A DNA stretch of 64,000 nucleotides from positions 186,001 through 250,000 of the forward strand of contig CAVREG010000016.1 in assembly GCA_963720075.1 (NCBI GenBank), read 5' to 3'. Below are positions 23,710-33,239 of the stretch, one piece after another (the first letter of the stretch is position 1; each line of letters starts with the position of its first letter). The translations under genes and the position numbers were made by a program. Source of the stretch: PALSA-188 sp963720075. Its GTDB lineage: Bacteria; Acidobacteriota; Terriglobia; Terriglobales; Acidobacteriaceae. The notes under the pieces were generated by a model, which was not told the DNA's origin, did no database searches, and worked only from the letters and a program-made list of their open reading frames with translations.

Positions 23710-23843
23710 CCTGTACGGATGCTAGCTTGCCCGGGAGATCGAGTCTAGATTACCCATGTGAAGCCGTGGTCGTCGTGAACGCCGGGTGCCTCAGGTCTCG
23801 CTGCCGTTGCGAGACTAGGGATGTCGAGATCTGCCAGGACACC

Positions 23844-25742
23844 TCACCGCTCCTTAATGATCTCGCTCAGAACATCAGGTTTCGACTCGTTGCGCACGAG
23901 ATGCGGATATTTTTCTCCACCGTGGTAATCAATTTTGTAAGTACTGTAGTAACCGGCATTTTCTATCAGCAGTTCGATAGGTTCCGCGCTTCCCATCGCG
24001 GCGTGCAGCGCATCACGCAGAATCTGTGGCGAATTACCCATATCGCTGGAAAAGCCGCGGCCATTCACCGCTACAAGTCGCATCCCGGGGCCGATTCCGG
24101 CCTTTGCCGCGGGCATTCCCTCGATTGTGTCCACGATGGTTCCATCGTCCCTCAACTCCAGACCGATGGAAAACGACGCATCGAGTGCCCGATGATCATC
24201 CTCCCAAATTCGTGTCATATCTGAGCGGTTCTGATCGTAAACCACCTTCCAGCCGCTGTTTTCAAGCCCTGTCATCGGTGCGCGGGGAGAATGGTTCGTG
24301 AGCCGCTCCGTCCAAAAGCTGCGCCAATCGTAGGGAGCAACTTGATTCAGGCCATTCACAATGTCGTCGAAGGTATAAGTCTTTACCATCGGCGGACCAC
24401 TTGGCGGCCCGTGGAAGATTTGGCAAAAATCGTCAATAGACTTCTTGCCGTGCGTCTGCTGGCGGATAATCGTATCAACCCAGAGCCAATTCAACACATC
24501 CTCGTCATAGAAGTCCGTCTTCCTTCGCCATGACGCCCAACCATCCTCAGCGAAATAAAGTTGCGGGGCTGCATCGGCCGTGTCTTGCAAGTTTCTCCAG
24601 GTGCGGCCGGGTTCGTGATCAAGCCGCGCCGCAAGGCGGGCCACGGCATCGCGGTATTGATCGGGCGTCCACAACCCGCTCCGCGCGGTGAGCACGTCAC
24701 CAAGGTACGAAGTCAGTCCTTCATACACCCATAGGAGATCGTCCTGCATGGGCTGCTCGTAGTCAGGCGTGGTCAGGTCAGCTGGCCGACGGTATTTGCC
24801 ATTCCACGAGTGCACATATTCGTGCGGCAAAAGGCCGGCGTGAAGCTCGCGCTGGTCAGAGCTCACCAAACCGCGCTCTTCGATGCGGCTATCGTCGGAT
24901 TCGTGATGCTCGAGCCCGAAATGAGCGACGTGATCGCTAAGAGTGAACAGGAAGTGATAATCGCGATAATGGTGTGCGCCAAATAATGCGTACGCCTGTT
25001 GCACCAGATTCTTATATTCGTCCCATACTTCGGGCGGGGCATCCAGTGCTGCGGCGCTGTCGGCGGCGATATCCATTTCGACCGGAGCTGTGTCGTGGGT
25101 CAACGGCACGACTTTTAGATATCGGGCCGTGAGCACGGGAGAATCCACCAATGTGGCTAAAGAAACTGGCGCGAAAGTGATTTCGGGATGGGTGTCAGTG
25201 GGTCGCTCGACAACGGGCAACGAGGTGCCGAACTTCCAGCCATCAGGTAGCCGGATGCTTGGCTCATAAGTAAGGTCATGGGAGTTCCATCCCTTGGGAT
25301 ACAACAAGACTTGATTCCAGCTGACAATAGTTAAAGTCGCAGTCGCCGACGAACCTTCGGAGAATCCGCTCTCCATGGTCGGAGGCGAAAGGAAATCAAG
25401 CGAGGCGTTAACTTCGCTGACTCCGGCGGGAACTTCGACGTTAATTGTCCAGCCGTCAAGAGTGTCGCGACGCCATTTCAGAGTTTGCCCGTTGGCGACG
25501 AACTTCAGCCCAGCGAGGTCAATCACAGGACCGTCAGGCGCATGTTCGCCGGGTATCCATTTCGGATAATAAAGAGTCAGCGTGCCCAGAGTTGCTGGGA
25601 TTGTTAGCTGAGCGTGGAAGATTTTGCGCGGAGCTTCGGAGGCGTCCACGAATATCTTTATTGTTGGTGCTTTAGTCTGAGCGAATGCAGCGCAGGCAAA
25701 TATGAAAACGAATCCAAGAGCACAGGTTTTTCGAACCTTCAT
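23844..25742 (-). CDS. M61-family (glycyl) metallo-aminopeptidase with PDZ domain
   Basis: This 632-aa exported enzyme has a signal peptide (ALGFVFIFACAAFAQ). An N-terminal beta domain precedes the M1/M61 thermolysin-like catalytic domain, with zinc motif HEYVHSWNGKYRRP (HExxH; the motif continues to the family's conserved Trp-Asn). The third-ligand region is VYEGLTSYLGDVL. A C-terminal PDZ domain has IEGMPAAKAGIGPGMRLVAVNG. M61 enzymes release N-terminal Gly or Ala. I chose the ATG at 25742, with GGGGAG eight bases upstream, over a GTG nine bases earlier. Monocistronic by position. Confidence 0.88.
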   Translation of the reverse strand: MKVRKTCALGFVFIFACAAFAQTKAPTIKIFVDASEAPRKIFHAQLTIPATLGTLTLYYPKWIPGEHAPDGPVIDLAGLKFVANGQTLKWRRDTLDGWTINVEVPAGVSEVNASLDFLSPPTMESGFSEGSSATATLTIVSWNQVLLYPKGWNSHDLTYEPSIRLPDGWKFGTSLPVVERPTDTHPEITFAPVSLATLVDSPVLTARYLKVVPLTHDTAPVEMDIAADSAAALDAPPEVWDEYKNLVQQAYALFGAHHYRDYHFLFTLSDHVAHFGLEHHESDDSRIEERGLVSSDQRELHAGLLPHEYVHSWNGKYRRPADLTTPDYEQPMQDDLLWVYEGLTSYLGDVLTARSGLWTPDQYRDAVARLAARLDHEPGRTWRNLQDTADAAPQLYFAEDGWASWRRKTDFYDEDVLNWLWVDTIIRQQTHGKKSIDDFCQIFHGPPSGPPMVKTYTFDDIVNGLNQVAPYDWRSFWTERLTNHSPRAPMTGLENSGWKVVYDQNRSDMTRIWEDDHRALDASFSIGLELRDDGTIVDTIEGMPAAKAGIGPGMRLVAVNGRGFSSDMGNSPQILRDALHAAMGSAEPIELLIENAGYYSTYKIDYHGGEKYPHLVRNESKPDVLSEIIKER

Positions 25743-25859
25743 CAGACACACTCCCCAAGCCCGACCTACGAATATAGCAGCATCAGAATCGAACGCTGGT
25801 TTACCTAGACCTTCTTGTACGCGGATGACCGATGCCGTCGCCGTAATCTATTATGTCGC

Positions 25860-26529
25860 ATGGCCGGGCGCGGCAAATTCATTACATTCGAAGGGCTGGA
25901 TGGATCCGGCAAGAGCACGCAACTGCAAAAACTTGCCGGAGTCCTTCGCGCCGACGATATAGCTCTCACCTGCACGCGAGAGCCGGGTGGAACTGCCGTC
26001 GGGGAAAAGATACGCAATGTGCTTCTGGACACAGCGACATGCGGCCTCGCGCCGCGAGCAGAATTGGCACTGATGTTTGCCGCGCGGGCACAACATATAA
26101 AAGAAGTGATTCAGCCTGCATTGGAAGCCGGCCATTTCGTGCTGTGCGACCGGTTCACAGATTCGAGCGAAGCGTACCAGGGTGGCGGACGCCAATTGGG
26201 AACCGAACTAATCCTCGAATTGCACCGCATCCTCTGCAACAATCTACAACCCGAGCTCACAATTTTGATGGATTCAGACGTGGCCGCAAGCGTGGAACGT
26301 GCCAAAAGACGAAATAATCTTCGCAGTGAAAAAGTAGGAAGCAGGCGAACCCGACGAAAACCGCTTCGAGCACGAGAGCCGAGCTTTCTTCGAACGCGTT
26401 CACGCCACTTATCGGGCAATTGCCGCGCGTGATCGCGACAGAGTTGTTTTGGTAAATGCCCGCGGCACGCCCCAGCAAACTCATGAGCAAATTGTAGAGA
26501 TAATCCGGCACAAATTTAAACTTCGATAA
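25860..26529 (+). pseudogene. tmk: Thymidylate kinase with a single-base frameshift
   Basis: The first 159 residues give a clear dTMP kinase: FITFEGLDGSGKSTQLQKLA (P-loop), TREPGGTAVGEKIR, FVLCDRFTDSSEAYQGGGR (DR-Y motif). The frame then runs into a low-complexity Arg tail (GSRRTRRKPLRARE). In the +1 frame the true C-terminus continues: EAGEPDENRFEHESRAFFER, VHATYRAIAARDRDRVVLVNA, to TAA at 26529. Removing one G of the GG at 26337-26338 restores one frame. tmk is essential, so either this is an assembly error, or another copy exists, or the C-terminal lid can be lost. Starts at the ATG at 25860. Confidence 0.8.
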
Positions 26530-26556
26530 TCCCGAGACTTGGGGCAACCCAAGTGT

Positions 26557-29379
26557 TTAACGCTCGGGCCACCGCGCCCGGTAAATCTGCACCACGCCGG
26601 TGTCGCTCATCATCGCGAACCGGCCATCCGATGTGATGCTGGGGAAACCTTCCCAGCCATCCAAATTGACAGTTAATCCGTCGTATTTGGCTACGCGGTC
26701 CCATTTTCCGTCAATTGTCAGCCGGTACATTCCCGATTCTTCTTCGGGCCCTCCGTGCCTTAGCGCGTAATAGACAGATTTGCTGTCATTCGCCCACACC
26801 CAGTAATCCCAAGGAAAAGTGAATGTTCTCAGATCCTTCCAAGTTTTTGATGCCGCCGAATACAGCACCATGCGCGAGGGATTTTCGGCAATTGCCACCA
26901 TATATTCTCCATCCGGCGACCAGGAGGGCACGTAAAAGCCCTCCGAACCCCGCATGATAGAAATCTTCCGCGTGGCCAAATCCAGAACTTTGATTCCCAG
27001 AATCTGCCCGGGCTTTGGATAATCGTTGAATGCGATTGACTTTCCATCCGGAGAAAACACGGGAGCAAGCTCCGTTTTGCCCTCTGAGGTCAACTTTTCT
27101 GGCGTATTCCCATCCGCCGAAACTCTGTATATCTCCTTGTAGTTAGAAAACGCAATCCACTTACTGTCCGGCGACCATCGCGGCATAGATACGCCCATAT
27201 CCGTCAACTCCAGCTTCTCGCTGCCATCCAACTTGCTTCGCCAAAGAAGGTGCTGAGGATAGTCGCGATAAGCTATCCATTGTTTATCGGGAGAGATCTG
27301 AAAATCGGCGGCGGCCAAACCATCCAGAAACGGGACGAACCGCTTCTGTCCGGGATCGTAGACTTGCATGGAACCTTGGGCGTTCCGTCCAATGATAAAC
27401 AACCCATCGTCGTCCCGGCTCGGGGTTGCTGCCAGTACATCAATCTGTCCCGACGTAAGCTGCACGGCGGCCAGTTTTTTCCAGAACTCGAACCAGGGGG
27501 GGTGAATGAGTTCGTAAATGTTATTCTCACCTCCGCGCGCTGACATGAAAATGAAATGCTTTCCATCCCGCGTCCACTGTCCATGCGTTTCCGTGGCATC
27601 CATGGGCCAATCCAACGCAAGCCGATGCGGGTTGTTGCCATCGGCGTTCAATTCCCAAATCCGGGATGGGTCATCCTGGTTAGTTCCATCCACCGTCACC
27701 CGAATGCGACGGGAGTCGGGAGAAAAATATGGCGTTTCGAGGTACGACGGCCCATCCCATATTTTTGTCAGGTTCGCGCCGTCGTTGTCACTCATATAAA
27801 TAGAGTTCATGCTGGCGTAGACAATCGAACGGCCATCGGGAGACCAGCGTGCATCCTGAGCGATCTGGTTTCCCAGCTTTCTCGGCGAGCCTCCCAGGAC
27901 CGGAACTGTCCAGATCGAGCCTAGCCCCATCTCGTTATTCAGATCCGGCTTCAGCGCCAACATCTCCGATGCGTCTGGAGATATGTCCAGCATCTGCATG
28001 CCAGCAGCGGAGGCGCGCAAGGGAGCGATCGGGCCGCCTTTCACCGACATCTCAACGGGAACGCCCCGGCTCTGGAAATAAAGCCGCGAACCATCCGTTA
28101 CCAGGGGTCCGTCTTTTAGTTCAGAAGAAAAGGTGATTTGTTCGGAGTTCAGTGGACCGGGAAGGGACGATGGCGTGAGGCTGATAATCACGCCAAACAT
28201 AATCAGAAACAAAGCGGCAGCTCCCGCCGCCCACTTCCAGCGTGATCCGGTTCGCAGCCGGCCGAAATCTTTTCTGCTGCTTGTCGCTTGCGAAGATCCC
28301 GTCTCCTGGCGCTCCATCCGCCGAAGATCAACCGCAATTTCCCTGGCCGTCTGGTAGCGGTCTTCCGGGTCTTTCTCCAGGCACTTCAGGACGATTTCGT
28401 CCAACTTAGCCGGCAGTTTGGGATTGCCAGATGTGGGCGGAACAGCGGGTTGGTTCAGAATCGCATCAATCAATTCAGACTGGATGTTGCCCGCATAAGG
28501 CCGGCGGCCAGTACACATTTCATACAGCACCACTCCCAGCGAATAGATATCCGAACGCCCATCCACCTCTCGCCCCCGTAGTTGCTCGGGAGACATATAA
28601 GGAAGCGTTCCAATTATCCCTTCAGTATTGGTTAAATTGGTTACGGTGGGGGTGTCGCTGGTTCCCAGCAACTTCGCAACGCCAAAATCCAGGACCTTCA
28701 CCAGACCGGAAGTGGTGACAAAAATGTTGCCAGGCTTGATGTCGCGATGAATTACTCCCTTGGCGTGGGCTGCGGCGAGAGATTCGGCAATTGCCATTCC
28801 GAATTTCGCAATTCTGTCGGCGGCAAGTGCTCGTCCGCCGATGCAACCCGCGAGGGTTTGGCCCTCCAGGTACTCCATGGCAATGAACACCTGCCCGGAG
28901 TCCTCTACGATGTCGTAGATGGTGCAGATGTTCGGATGATTGAGCGACGATGCGGCGCGGGCTTCGCGGCGAAACCGCTCCAGGGCGAGATGATCGGCGG
29001 CAAGATTCTGCGGAAGGAATTTTAGCGCCACCGCGCGTCCCAGCTTGGTATCCTCGGCTCTGTAAACCACACCCATGCCGCCGACACCGATCTCTTCGAC
29101 GATCCGGTACTGCGCAAACATGCTGCCGCTAAGGTTGGCCCTCGGTTGCGCAGACAAGGGGAGCGACCGTTTGTGACGCCGGCTGCGCTCGGCTTCGAAC
29201 ACCGGCTTCTCGATGAAATCGCCGGCATTCTTATGCTGGGCGATGAGCGATTCGACTTCGCGGCGTAAATCCTCATCGCCGGCGCAGGATTCTTCGAGCA
29301 CTGCGCTGCGATGATCTTCGCCGGCCTCTAGAGCTTTGTGGAAAACGCTCTCAATCTTATTCCAGCGTTCAGGTTTCAT
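26557..29379 (-). CDS. Ser/Thr protein kinase with TolB-like beta-propeller
   Basis: This 940-aa membrane kinase has an N-terminal conserved acidobacterial segment (MKPERWNKIESVFHKALEAG). The kinase domain from about residue 90 carries GVGGMGVVYRAED, VALKFL (catalytic Lys), HRDIKPGNIFV and DFGVAKL, all intact. One transmembrane helix follows (WAAGAAALFLIMFGVIISL). The extracytoplasmic WD40-like/PD40 propeller has repeated WSPDGRSIVYAS-type blades. The propeller may sense ligands or bind envelope proteins. The ATG at 29379 overlaps the 3' end of the ECF sigma factor gene by 11 bp, so the two are co-expressed. Confidence 0.9.
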   Translation of the reverse strand: MKPERWNKIESVFHKALEAGEDHRSAVLEESCAGDEDLRREVESLIAQHKNAGDFIEKPVFEAERSRRHKRSLPLSAQPRANLSGSMFAQYRIVEEIGVGGMGVVYRAEDTKLGRAVALKFLPQNLAADHLALERFRREARAASSLNHPNICTIYDIVEDSGQVFIAMEYLEGQTLAGCIGGRALAADRIAKFGMAIAESLAAAHAKGVIHRDIKPGNIFVTTSGLVKVLDFGVAKLLGTSDTPTVTNLTNTEGIIGTLPYMSPEQLRGREVDGRSDIYSLGVVLYEMCTGRRPYAGNIQSELIDAILNQPAVPPTSGNPKLPAKLDEIVLKCLEKDPEDRYQTAREIAVDLRRMERQETGSSQATSSRKDFGRLRTGSRWKWAAGAAALFLIMFGVIISLTPSSLPGPLNSEQITFSSELKDGPLVTDGSRLYFQSRGVPVEMSVKGGPIAPLRASAAGMQMLDISPDASEMLALKPDLNNEMGLGSIWTVPVLGGSPRKLGNQIAQDARWSPDGRSIVYASMNSIYMSDNDGANLTKIWDGPSYLETPYFSPDSRRIRVTVDGTNQDDPSRIWELNADGNNPHRLALDWPMDATETHGQWTRDGKHFIFMSARGGENNIYELIHPPWFEFWKKLAAVQLTSGQIDVLAATPSRDDDGLFIIGRNAQGSMQVYDPGQKRFVPFLDGLAAADFQISPDKQWIAYRDYPQHLLWRSKLDGSEKLELTDMGVSMPRWSPDSKWIAFSNYKEIYRVSADGNTPEKLTSEGKTELAPVFSPDGKSIAFNDYPKPGQILGIKVLDLATRKISIMRGSEGFYVPSWSPDGEYMVAIAENPSRMVLYSAASKTWKDLRTFTFPWDYWVWANDSKSVYYALRHGGPEEESGMYRLTIDGKWDRVAKYDGLTVNLDGWEGFPSITSDGRFAMMSDTGVVQIYRARWPER

Positions 29380-29950
29380 TTGCCTGCCCACTCATTTCGC
29401 GCAATAGCCACGCCTTCGCGAGTCTCCAGTCGCGGGCGACGGTATCGGGGGAAACCTTCAAGACCTCGGCGGTTTCTTCCACGCTCAAGCCACCAAAGAA
29501 ACGCATCTCTACCACCTGGCTCTTGCGCTCGTCCACCTTTGCCAGGCTGGTGAGGGCGGCATCCACCGCAACCAAATCCCCGCTGGCCTCGGAGGCAACC
29601 AGAGGCACCACATCGAGCGCGACCGGTCGTGCTCCTCCGCCGCGTTTGCGCGACTGCCGCGCCCGCGCCTGGTCGGTAAGAATACGGCGCATCTGGCGCG
29701 CACAGAGCGCAAAGAAATGCGCCCGGTTCTGCCAATCAATCAGTCTCAGGTCGGCGAGGTGCAGGTACAACTCATTGATCAACGCCGTAGTTTGAAGCGT
29801 GTGATCGCCGCGTTCCCGCGCCATGCAACGTCCCGCCGCTCGATGCAGTTCTCGATAGACCTGAGGCGTCAGTTTTTCGAGGGCCTGCTCGTCACCGTCA
29901 CGCCATGCCCGAAGCAGCTCTGTAATGTCGTGTCCGAGGGTCTTAGGCAT
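29369..29950 (-). CDS. ECF-type RNA polymerase sigma factor (acidobacterial kinase-linked group)
   Basis: This 193-aa protein has sigma region 2 (ALINELYLHLADLRLIDWQNRAHFFALCARQMRRIL) and region 4 (VEMRFFGGLSVEETAEVLKVSPDTVARDWRLAKAWL), separated by a linker of about 60 residues. It belongs to the group commonly encoded next to Ser/Thr kinases in Acidobacteria and Planctomycetes, where phosphorylation replaces anti-sigma control; the overlap with the kinase gene fits this. The ATG at 29950 has AGGGG six bases upstream. Confidence 0.88.
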   Translation of the reverse strand: MPKTLGHDITELLRAWRDGDEQALEKLTPQVYRELHRAAGRCMARERGDHTLQTTALINELYLHLADLRLIDWQNRAHFFALCARQMRRILTDQARARQSRKRGGGARPVALDVVPLVASEASGDLVAVDAALTSLAKVDERKSQVVEMRFFGGLSVEETAEVLKVSPDTVARDWRLAKAWLLREMSGQANET

Positions 29951-30155
29951 ACACAACCCCTATCCGCAGGAAGGAGCGGCGTTTACAGGAAAAGATAGCA
30001 CGGACATAGCCCTTTGTCCCCGAACGATCTTCGTCAAAATCTGCTGTGTCGTTACAGGTTTTAACCCTGGTTCTCGCTATAGGAAGTGTAGGACCAGAAA
30101 AACCTGGGCGCGGGCAGCAACGATAACCGCTGCTCAAGGTCATAAGGAGAGCACA

Positions 30156-30779
30156 ATGAAAACGGTAGGTAAGAAATTAGCATTAGTAATGTTATTGAGT
30201 CTGATTGGTTTAGGCCTCACGGTGACAGCGAATGCGCAGTGCGCGAGCCGGGCGGGAGCCGTCCTTCACCATCAATCGTGGCAGGGGTCCGGTACACAGT
30301 TTGGATCATTCCTACTCGCATCTGATCGATATGAAGAAGACCCGATTGTGGGCACGTGGCACGTGAAATTCACCGCCGAAGGCAATACTGGCTCGGAAGC
30401 TCCGCCCGACGGCACGCCGATAGACAATGCCATCGTTCAGTGGCACAACGATAAGACGGAGATTATGAACTCGGGACGTCCCGCACAGGATGGCAACTTC
30501 TGCCTGGGAGTGTGGAAAAAGACTGGAAAATTCAGTTACCGGCTCAACCACTTCGCTCTGGGCAACGACACCGAGAACGCACCGAGCGGAATTGGGAACC
30601 CGGCGGGACCTACCCGCATCCTCGAAGATGTGGTCTTGGACCCAGACGGAAACAGCTATACCGGTTCATTTACCCTGAATGCCTATAGCGCGGCGAACGT
30701 CAGAGTGGCGCACATCGTGGGTGTGATTAGCGCAACCCGCATCACGGTCAGCACTACCGTAGGTAAATTGTTGGAGTAA
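30156..30779 (+). CDS. Exported protein of unknown function
   Basis: This 207-aa protein has a signal peptide (LALVMLLSLIGLGLTVTANA). The mature domain is beta-rich with lipocalin- or AVL9-like alternating strands: DPIVGTWHVKFTAEGN, AIVQWHNDKTEIMNSG, FCLGVWKKTGKFSYRLNHFAL, SYTGSFTLNAYSAANVRVAHIVG. This resembles small secreted ligand-binding barrels. AAGGAG lies eight bases before the ATG. It is divergent from the sigma/kinase operon, and could be its target, but nothing in the sequence proves that. Confidence 0.7.
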   Translation: MKTVGKKLALVMLLSLIGLGLTVTANAQCASRAGAVLHHQSWQGSGTQFGSFLLASDRYEEDPIVGTWHVKFTAEGNTGSEAPPDGTPIDNAIVQWHNDKTEIMNSGRPAQDGNFCLGVWKKTGKFSYRLNHFALGNDTENAPSGIGNPAGPTRILEDVVLDPDGNSYTGSFTLNAYSAANVRVAHIVGVISATRITVSTTVGKLLE

Positions 30780-30806
30780 GTCGGAATTATTTTAATGCCT
30801 GGTGCC

Positions 30807-30841
30807 CCAGGTTCGCGTCCGTTTTTTGGACGCTAACCTGG
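30807..30841. terminator. Hairpin between convergent genes
   Basis: A 14-bp stem with one mismatch (CCAGGTTCGCGTCC / GGACGCTAACCTGG) encloses a GTTTTTT loop. It is followed by a 15-bp tandem duplication (TAACCTGGGTTGAGC twice). It lies between convergent genes and could act as a bidirectional terminator or be a REP-type repeat; the T-tract is in the loop, which weakens the terminator call. Confidence 0.4.
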
Positions 30842-30979
30842 GTTGAGCTAACCTGGGTTGAGCTACGCGGGCTGCCGGCGATAGGAACCAGCCTAGGCGT
30901 CATCCCGAAACTCGGCGCTTTCACCAGCCGAGTGAGGGATCTCGCGTGTACCACCATGCACCGTCTGACGCGGGCGGCC

Positions 30980-31159
30980 CTAAACCTTCTCATTGACTTC
31001 CGGCTCCGGAGTTTCTTTTGGGTTCATCGCACTCTTGAATCCGCGAATCCCATCTCCGAGACCTTTGCCGAGTTCCGGCAATTTCTTGGGCCCAAAAATA
31101 AGTAGCGCTAATCCGGCAATGATCAACAGGTGCATCGGCTGAAACAATCCTTCAAACAT
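30980..31159 (-). CDS. tatA: Twin-arginine translocase subunit TatA/E
   Basis: This 59-aa protein has the single TatA helix (FQPMHLLIIAGLALLIFGP), the hinge FGPKKLPELGKGLGDGIRGF with its amphipathic helix, and a short acidic tail. TatA forms the pore-like complex that exports folded proteins. The ATG at 31159 has GGAGGA immediately upstream. It is directly downstream (78 bp) of a Tat-signal ferritin-like protein on the same strand. No tatB or tatC is in the window. Confidence 0.92.
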   Translation of the reverse strand: MFEGLFQPMHLLIIAGLALLIFGPKKLPELGKGLGDGIRGFKSAMNPKETPEPEVNEKV

Positions 31160-31237
31160 GATTCCTCCATAACTCAAGTAAGACGATTAGAAAAATAGAA
31201 CGAGGAAACCTGTGCTTCCTCGTTCTCGAATGAATAA

Positions 31238-32032
31238 CTACTTAATGGTGCCGTTCATTCCATCTGGGTAAAAGCCACCAGAGTGGGCTCCGCCGCCGTA
31301 AACGATGTTCAATACCTGCGCTGCGGTACGGGGAATGGACAATCCATTGCTATCCACATCAAAGGGATTGCTTTCGGTGGGTGGAACGTCTTGCGAGTCC
31401 ACTGCCGGGCTGTTCACTCCATACCAAATGCACGCAAGCCGGATGGATCCGGAATGTTGCGCCTCGGTGTCCATGATTCGAGCCGCGGCATCCAGGTACG
31501 CGCTGCTCTGAATCAACGGAGCCGCGCCCAGATAAGCGCTTACTCCGACGTCTTCAAACTGGCGAGCCAGTTTCATGAAGTCGTTCACATTGTTGTAGCC
31601 ATATCCCAGCGCATCGAGATTGATGGCTGGCTTAGGCACAGCTGCCGAACCGAGAGCTGCGCGCAGGTATTTGACATGCTCGACTTCGTCTGTCCGCAGG
31701 CCGCTGGCCACGAAGGCAATATTGGCGCCCGTAAAGCTCACCATTTTGCCGCCCGTGGTGGGGCCGGTTTGCTGGCTCGACGAGATCACGCCTAACCCTA
31801 CCAGCGATGTTCCCCAAGTCGCCTTAAGGTAGAACTCGGCTTCGAGGTATTCGAGGTTGAGGGCGAAGTTAACGATGTCTGCATCAGTGAATGTGGCGGC
31901 ATTCAATTTACCCATACTGCCGCCCATCATCGTCATTGCGGCAACACCCAGGCTGGTAGCCCCGGCGCGCTTAAGGAACTTGCGACGGTCGAACGGACTA
32001 TCAACGATCTTCTCCAACAATTCAGTTTTCAT
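31238..32032 (-). CDS. Tat-exported ferritin-like domain protein
   Basis: This 264-aa protein has a twin-arginine signal, SPFDRRKFLKRAGATSLGVA. A ferritin-like four-helix fold (PF13668 type) follows: NFALNLEYLEAEFYLKATWG, with the helix GLRTDEVEHVKYLRAALG and DVGVSAYLGAAPL. The E/ExxH residues typical of a di-metal centre are present in YLEAEF, EVEHVKYL and EAQHSGS. These proteins are periplasmic, often desiccation-related; substrate unknown. The ATG at 32032 with GGAGAG is preferred to a longer start. Confidence 0.85.
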   Translation of the reverse strand: MKTELLEKIVDSPFDRRKFLKRAGATSLGVAAMTMMGGSMGKLNAATFTDADIVNFALNLEYLEAEFYLKATWGTSLVGLGVISSSQQTGPTTGGKMVSFTGANIAFVASGLRTDEVEHVKYLRAALGSAAVPKPAINLDALGYGYNNVNDFMKLARQFEDVGVSAYLGAAPLIQSSAYLDAAARIMDTEAQHSGSIRLACIWYGVNSPAVDSQDVPPTESNPFDVDSNGLSIPRTAAQVLNIVYGGGAHSGGFYPDGMNGTIK

Positions 32033-32635
32033 TGAGCTCTCCAAATTTATTTTTCTTGAAGTTGAGGATCCGTCGCCGGATGCCTTGAGCCAAAGCGCGT
32101 TCACAGGGGGAAAAGACCTGCGGAGAGTTTCCGGAAACCAGGAAGGGACGTTACTGGTTCATTACTCAGGTGCGTCCTTCAACGCACAGGTTGCCTAAGT
32201 ATCTTTTTGTCACGAGTATTGACTTTACTAAATCCGAATCGCGCATCTGAACGTACTCCGTATATCGCTCGAATACTTGAATGGTGCATGAATCAAGGGT
32301 TCGGCGAGCGAACGCTGGGTTTGGAGGTCAAGGGACAATGCGCGTTTTCAAAGCGAACGCGCACTTGCCTCCTTATCGGCGTTCGCGAAGGCTGTTATCT
32401 ACTTAATTAAGGTGTTCCGCCTAGATTTGCATCCCCGATTTGTGGAATGATCCCCGATTTGTGATCATCCGGAAATTAGCAGTACCGAAAGGGCGGCTCT
32501 GCGGTTGAAACTCCCTGTTTCAGTCAGTGGTCGAATCCGGCATTTGACAACGAACGGTCTCAGGCATAGGGTTTTGCGGAAAGATTAAAGACCAAGGTAC
32601 AAACGGACTTTCCGGCCGGGACATCAGGAGGCAGC
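32033..32635. other. Intergenic region with a 14-bp direct repeat
   Basis: No convincing gene. A direct repeat, ATCCCCGATTTGTG, occurs at 32431-32444 and 32450-32463 (19-bp period), suggesting paired regulator sites upstream of the gene at 32636. The ferritin/TatA promoter should lie just above 32032. Confidence 0.4.
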
Positions 32636-33106
32636 GTGCGAAAAGCCGTACTGATTCTTATAATTTTCCTTGCGATGCCCGCCGCGCTCAATGCGCGACA
32701 AAGCTCATGGTCCAACCTCAATCGCCTTAAAGCTGGCCAGGGAATTGTAGTGATCGAGTCCGGCACGAGACGTCACGCGGGAAAATTTGTCAGCGTGACT
32801 GATGAATCCCTCACCCTGAATGAAAAAGGTTCGGAGGTATCGGTGAAACGCCAGGATGTTGCCCGCGTCTCGACATCCTCGGCCCCTAGGCGCGGCGAGC
32901 ACGCCGTGATAGGCCTTATCGTTGGCGGACTCATCGGGGCGGGCATCGGCGCGGCCTCCGGCTCGAAGACTGGTTTCCTAGGCGGTTCCTCGCGCGGAAT
33001 CGCCGCCCTTGTTGGCGTTGTAATCGGCGCCCCAATCGGCGCCATCGTCGGCGCCGTGATTCCGGCCCATCGAACCGTGTATCGCGCCGGTCCATCCGCC
33101 GCTTAG
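32636..33106 (+). CDS. Exported glycine-zipper protein
   Basis: This 156-aa protein has a signal peptide (VLILIIFLAMPAALNA). A short Sm-like beta domain follows (GQGIVVIESGTRRHAGKFVSVTDESLTLNE, in two pieces). The C-terminal glycine-zipper segment has GLIVGGLIGAGIGAASG and GVVIGAPIGAIVGAVI and probably packs into the outer membrane. The GTG start is supported by AGGAGG four bases upstream. Proteins of this layout are common in Acidobacteria with no defined function. Confidence 0.75.
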   Translation: MRKAVLILIIFLAMPAALNARQSSWSNLNRLKAGQGIVVIESGTRRHAGKFVSVTDESLTLNEKGSEVSVKRQDVARVSTSSAPRRGEHAVIGLIVGGLIGAGIGAASGSKTGFLGGSSRGIAALVGVVIGAPIGAIVGAVIPAHRTVYRAGPSAA

Positions 33107-33239
33107 CATTAGAAGATGACTTCAGTCAGCAATTAGAGGGGGATCCCGCACCGTCTCTGCAAAGAAGCTGGAGACAAGGGAGAGCGGCCTTCGAATCCGG
33201 ATAACAAAATCGCGCTATTCTCTCTATCGAGGAGACACT

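Noticed and set aside
29925..30155. Longer N-terminus for the exported protein at 30156
   Set aside because: The signal peptide begins at 30156 with AAGGAG upstream; the extension overlaps the divergent sigma-factor start.
32207..32410. 67-residue frame in the ferritin upstream region
   Set aside because: No ribosome site, no recognisable motif, low-quality composition.
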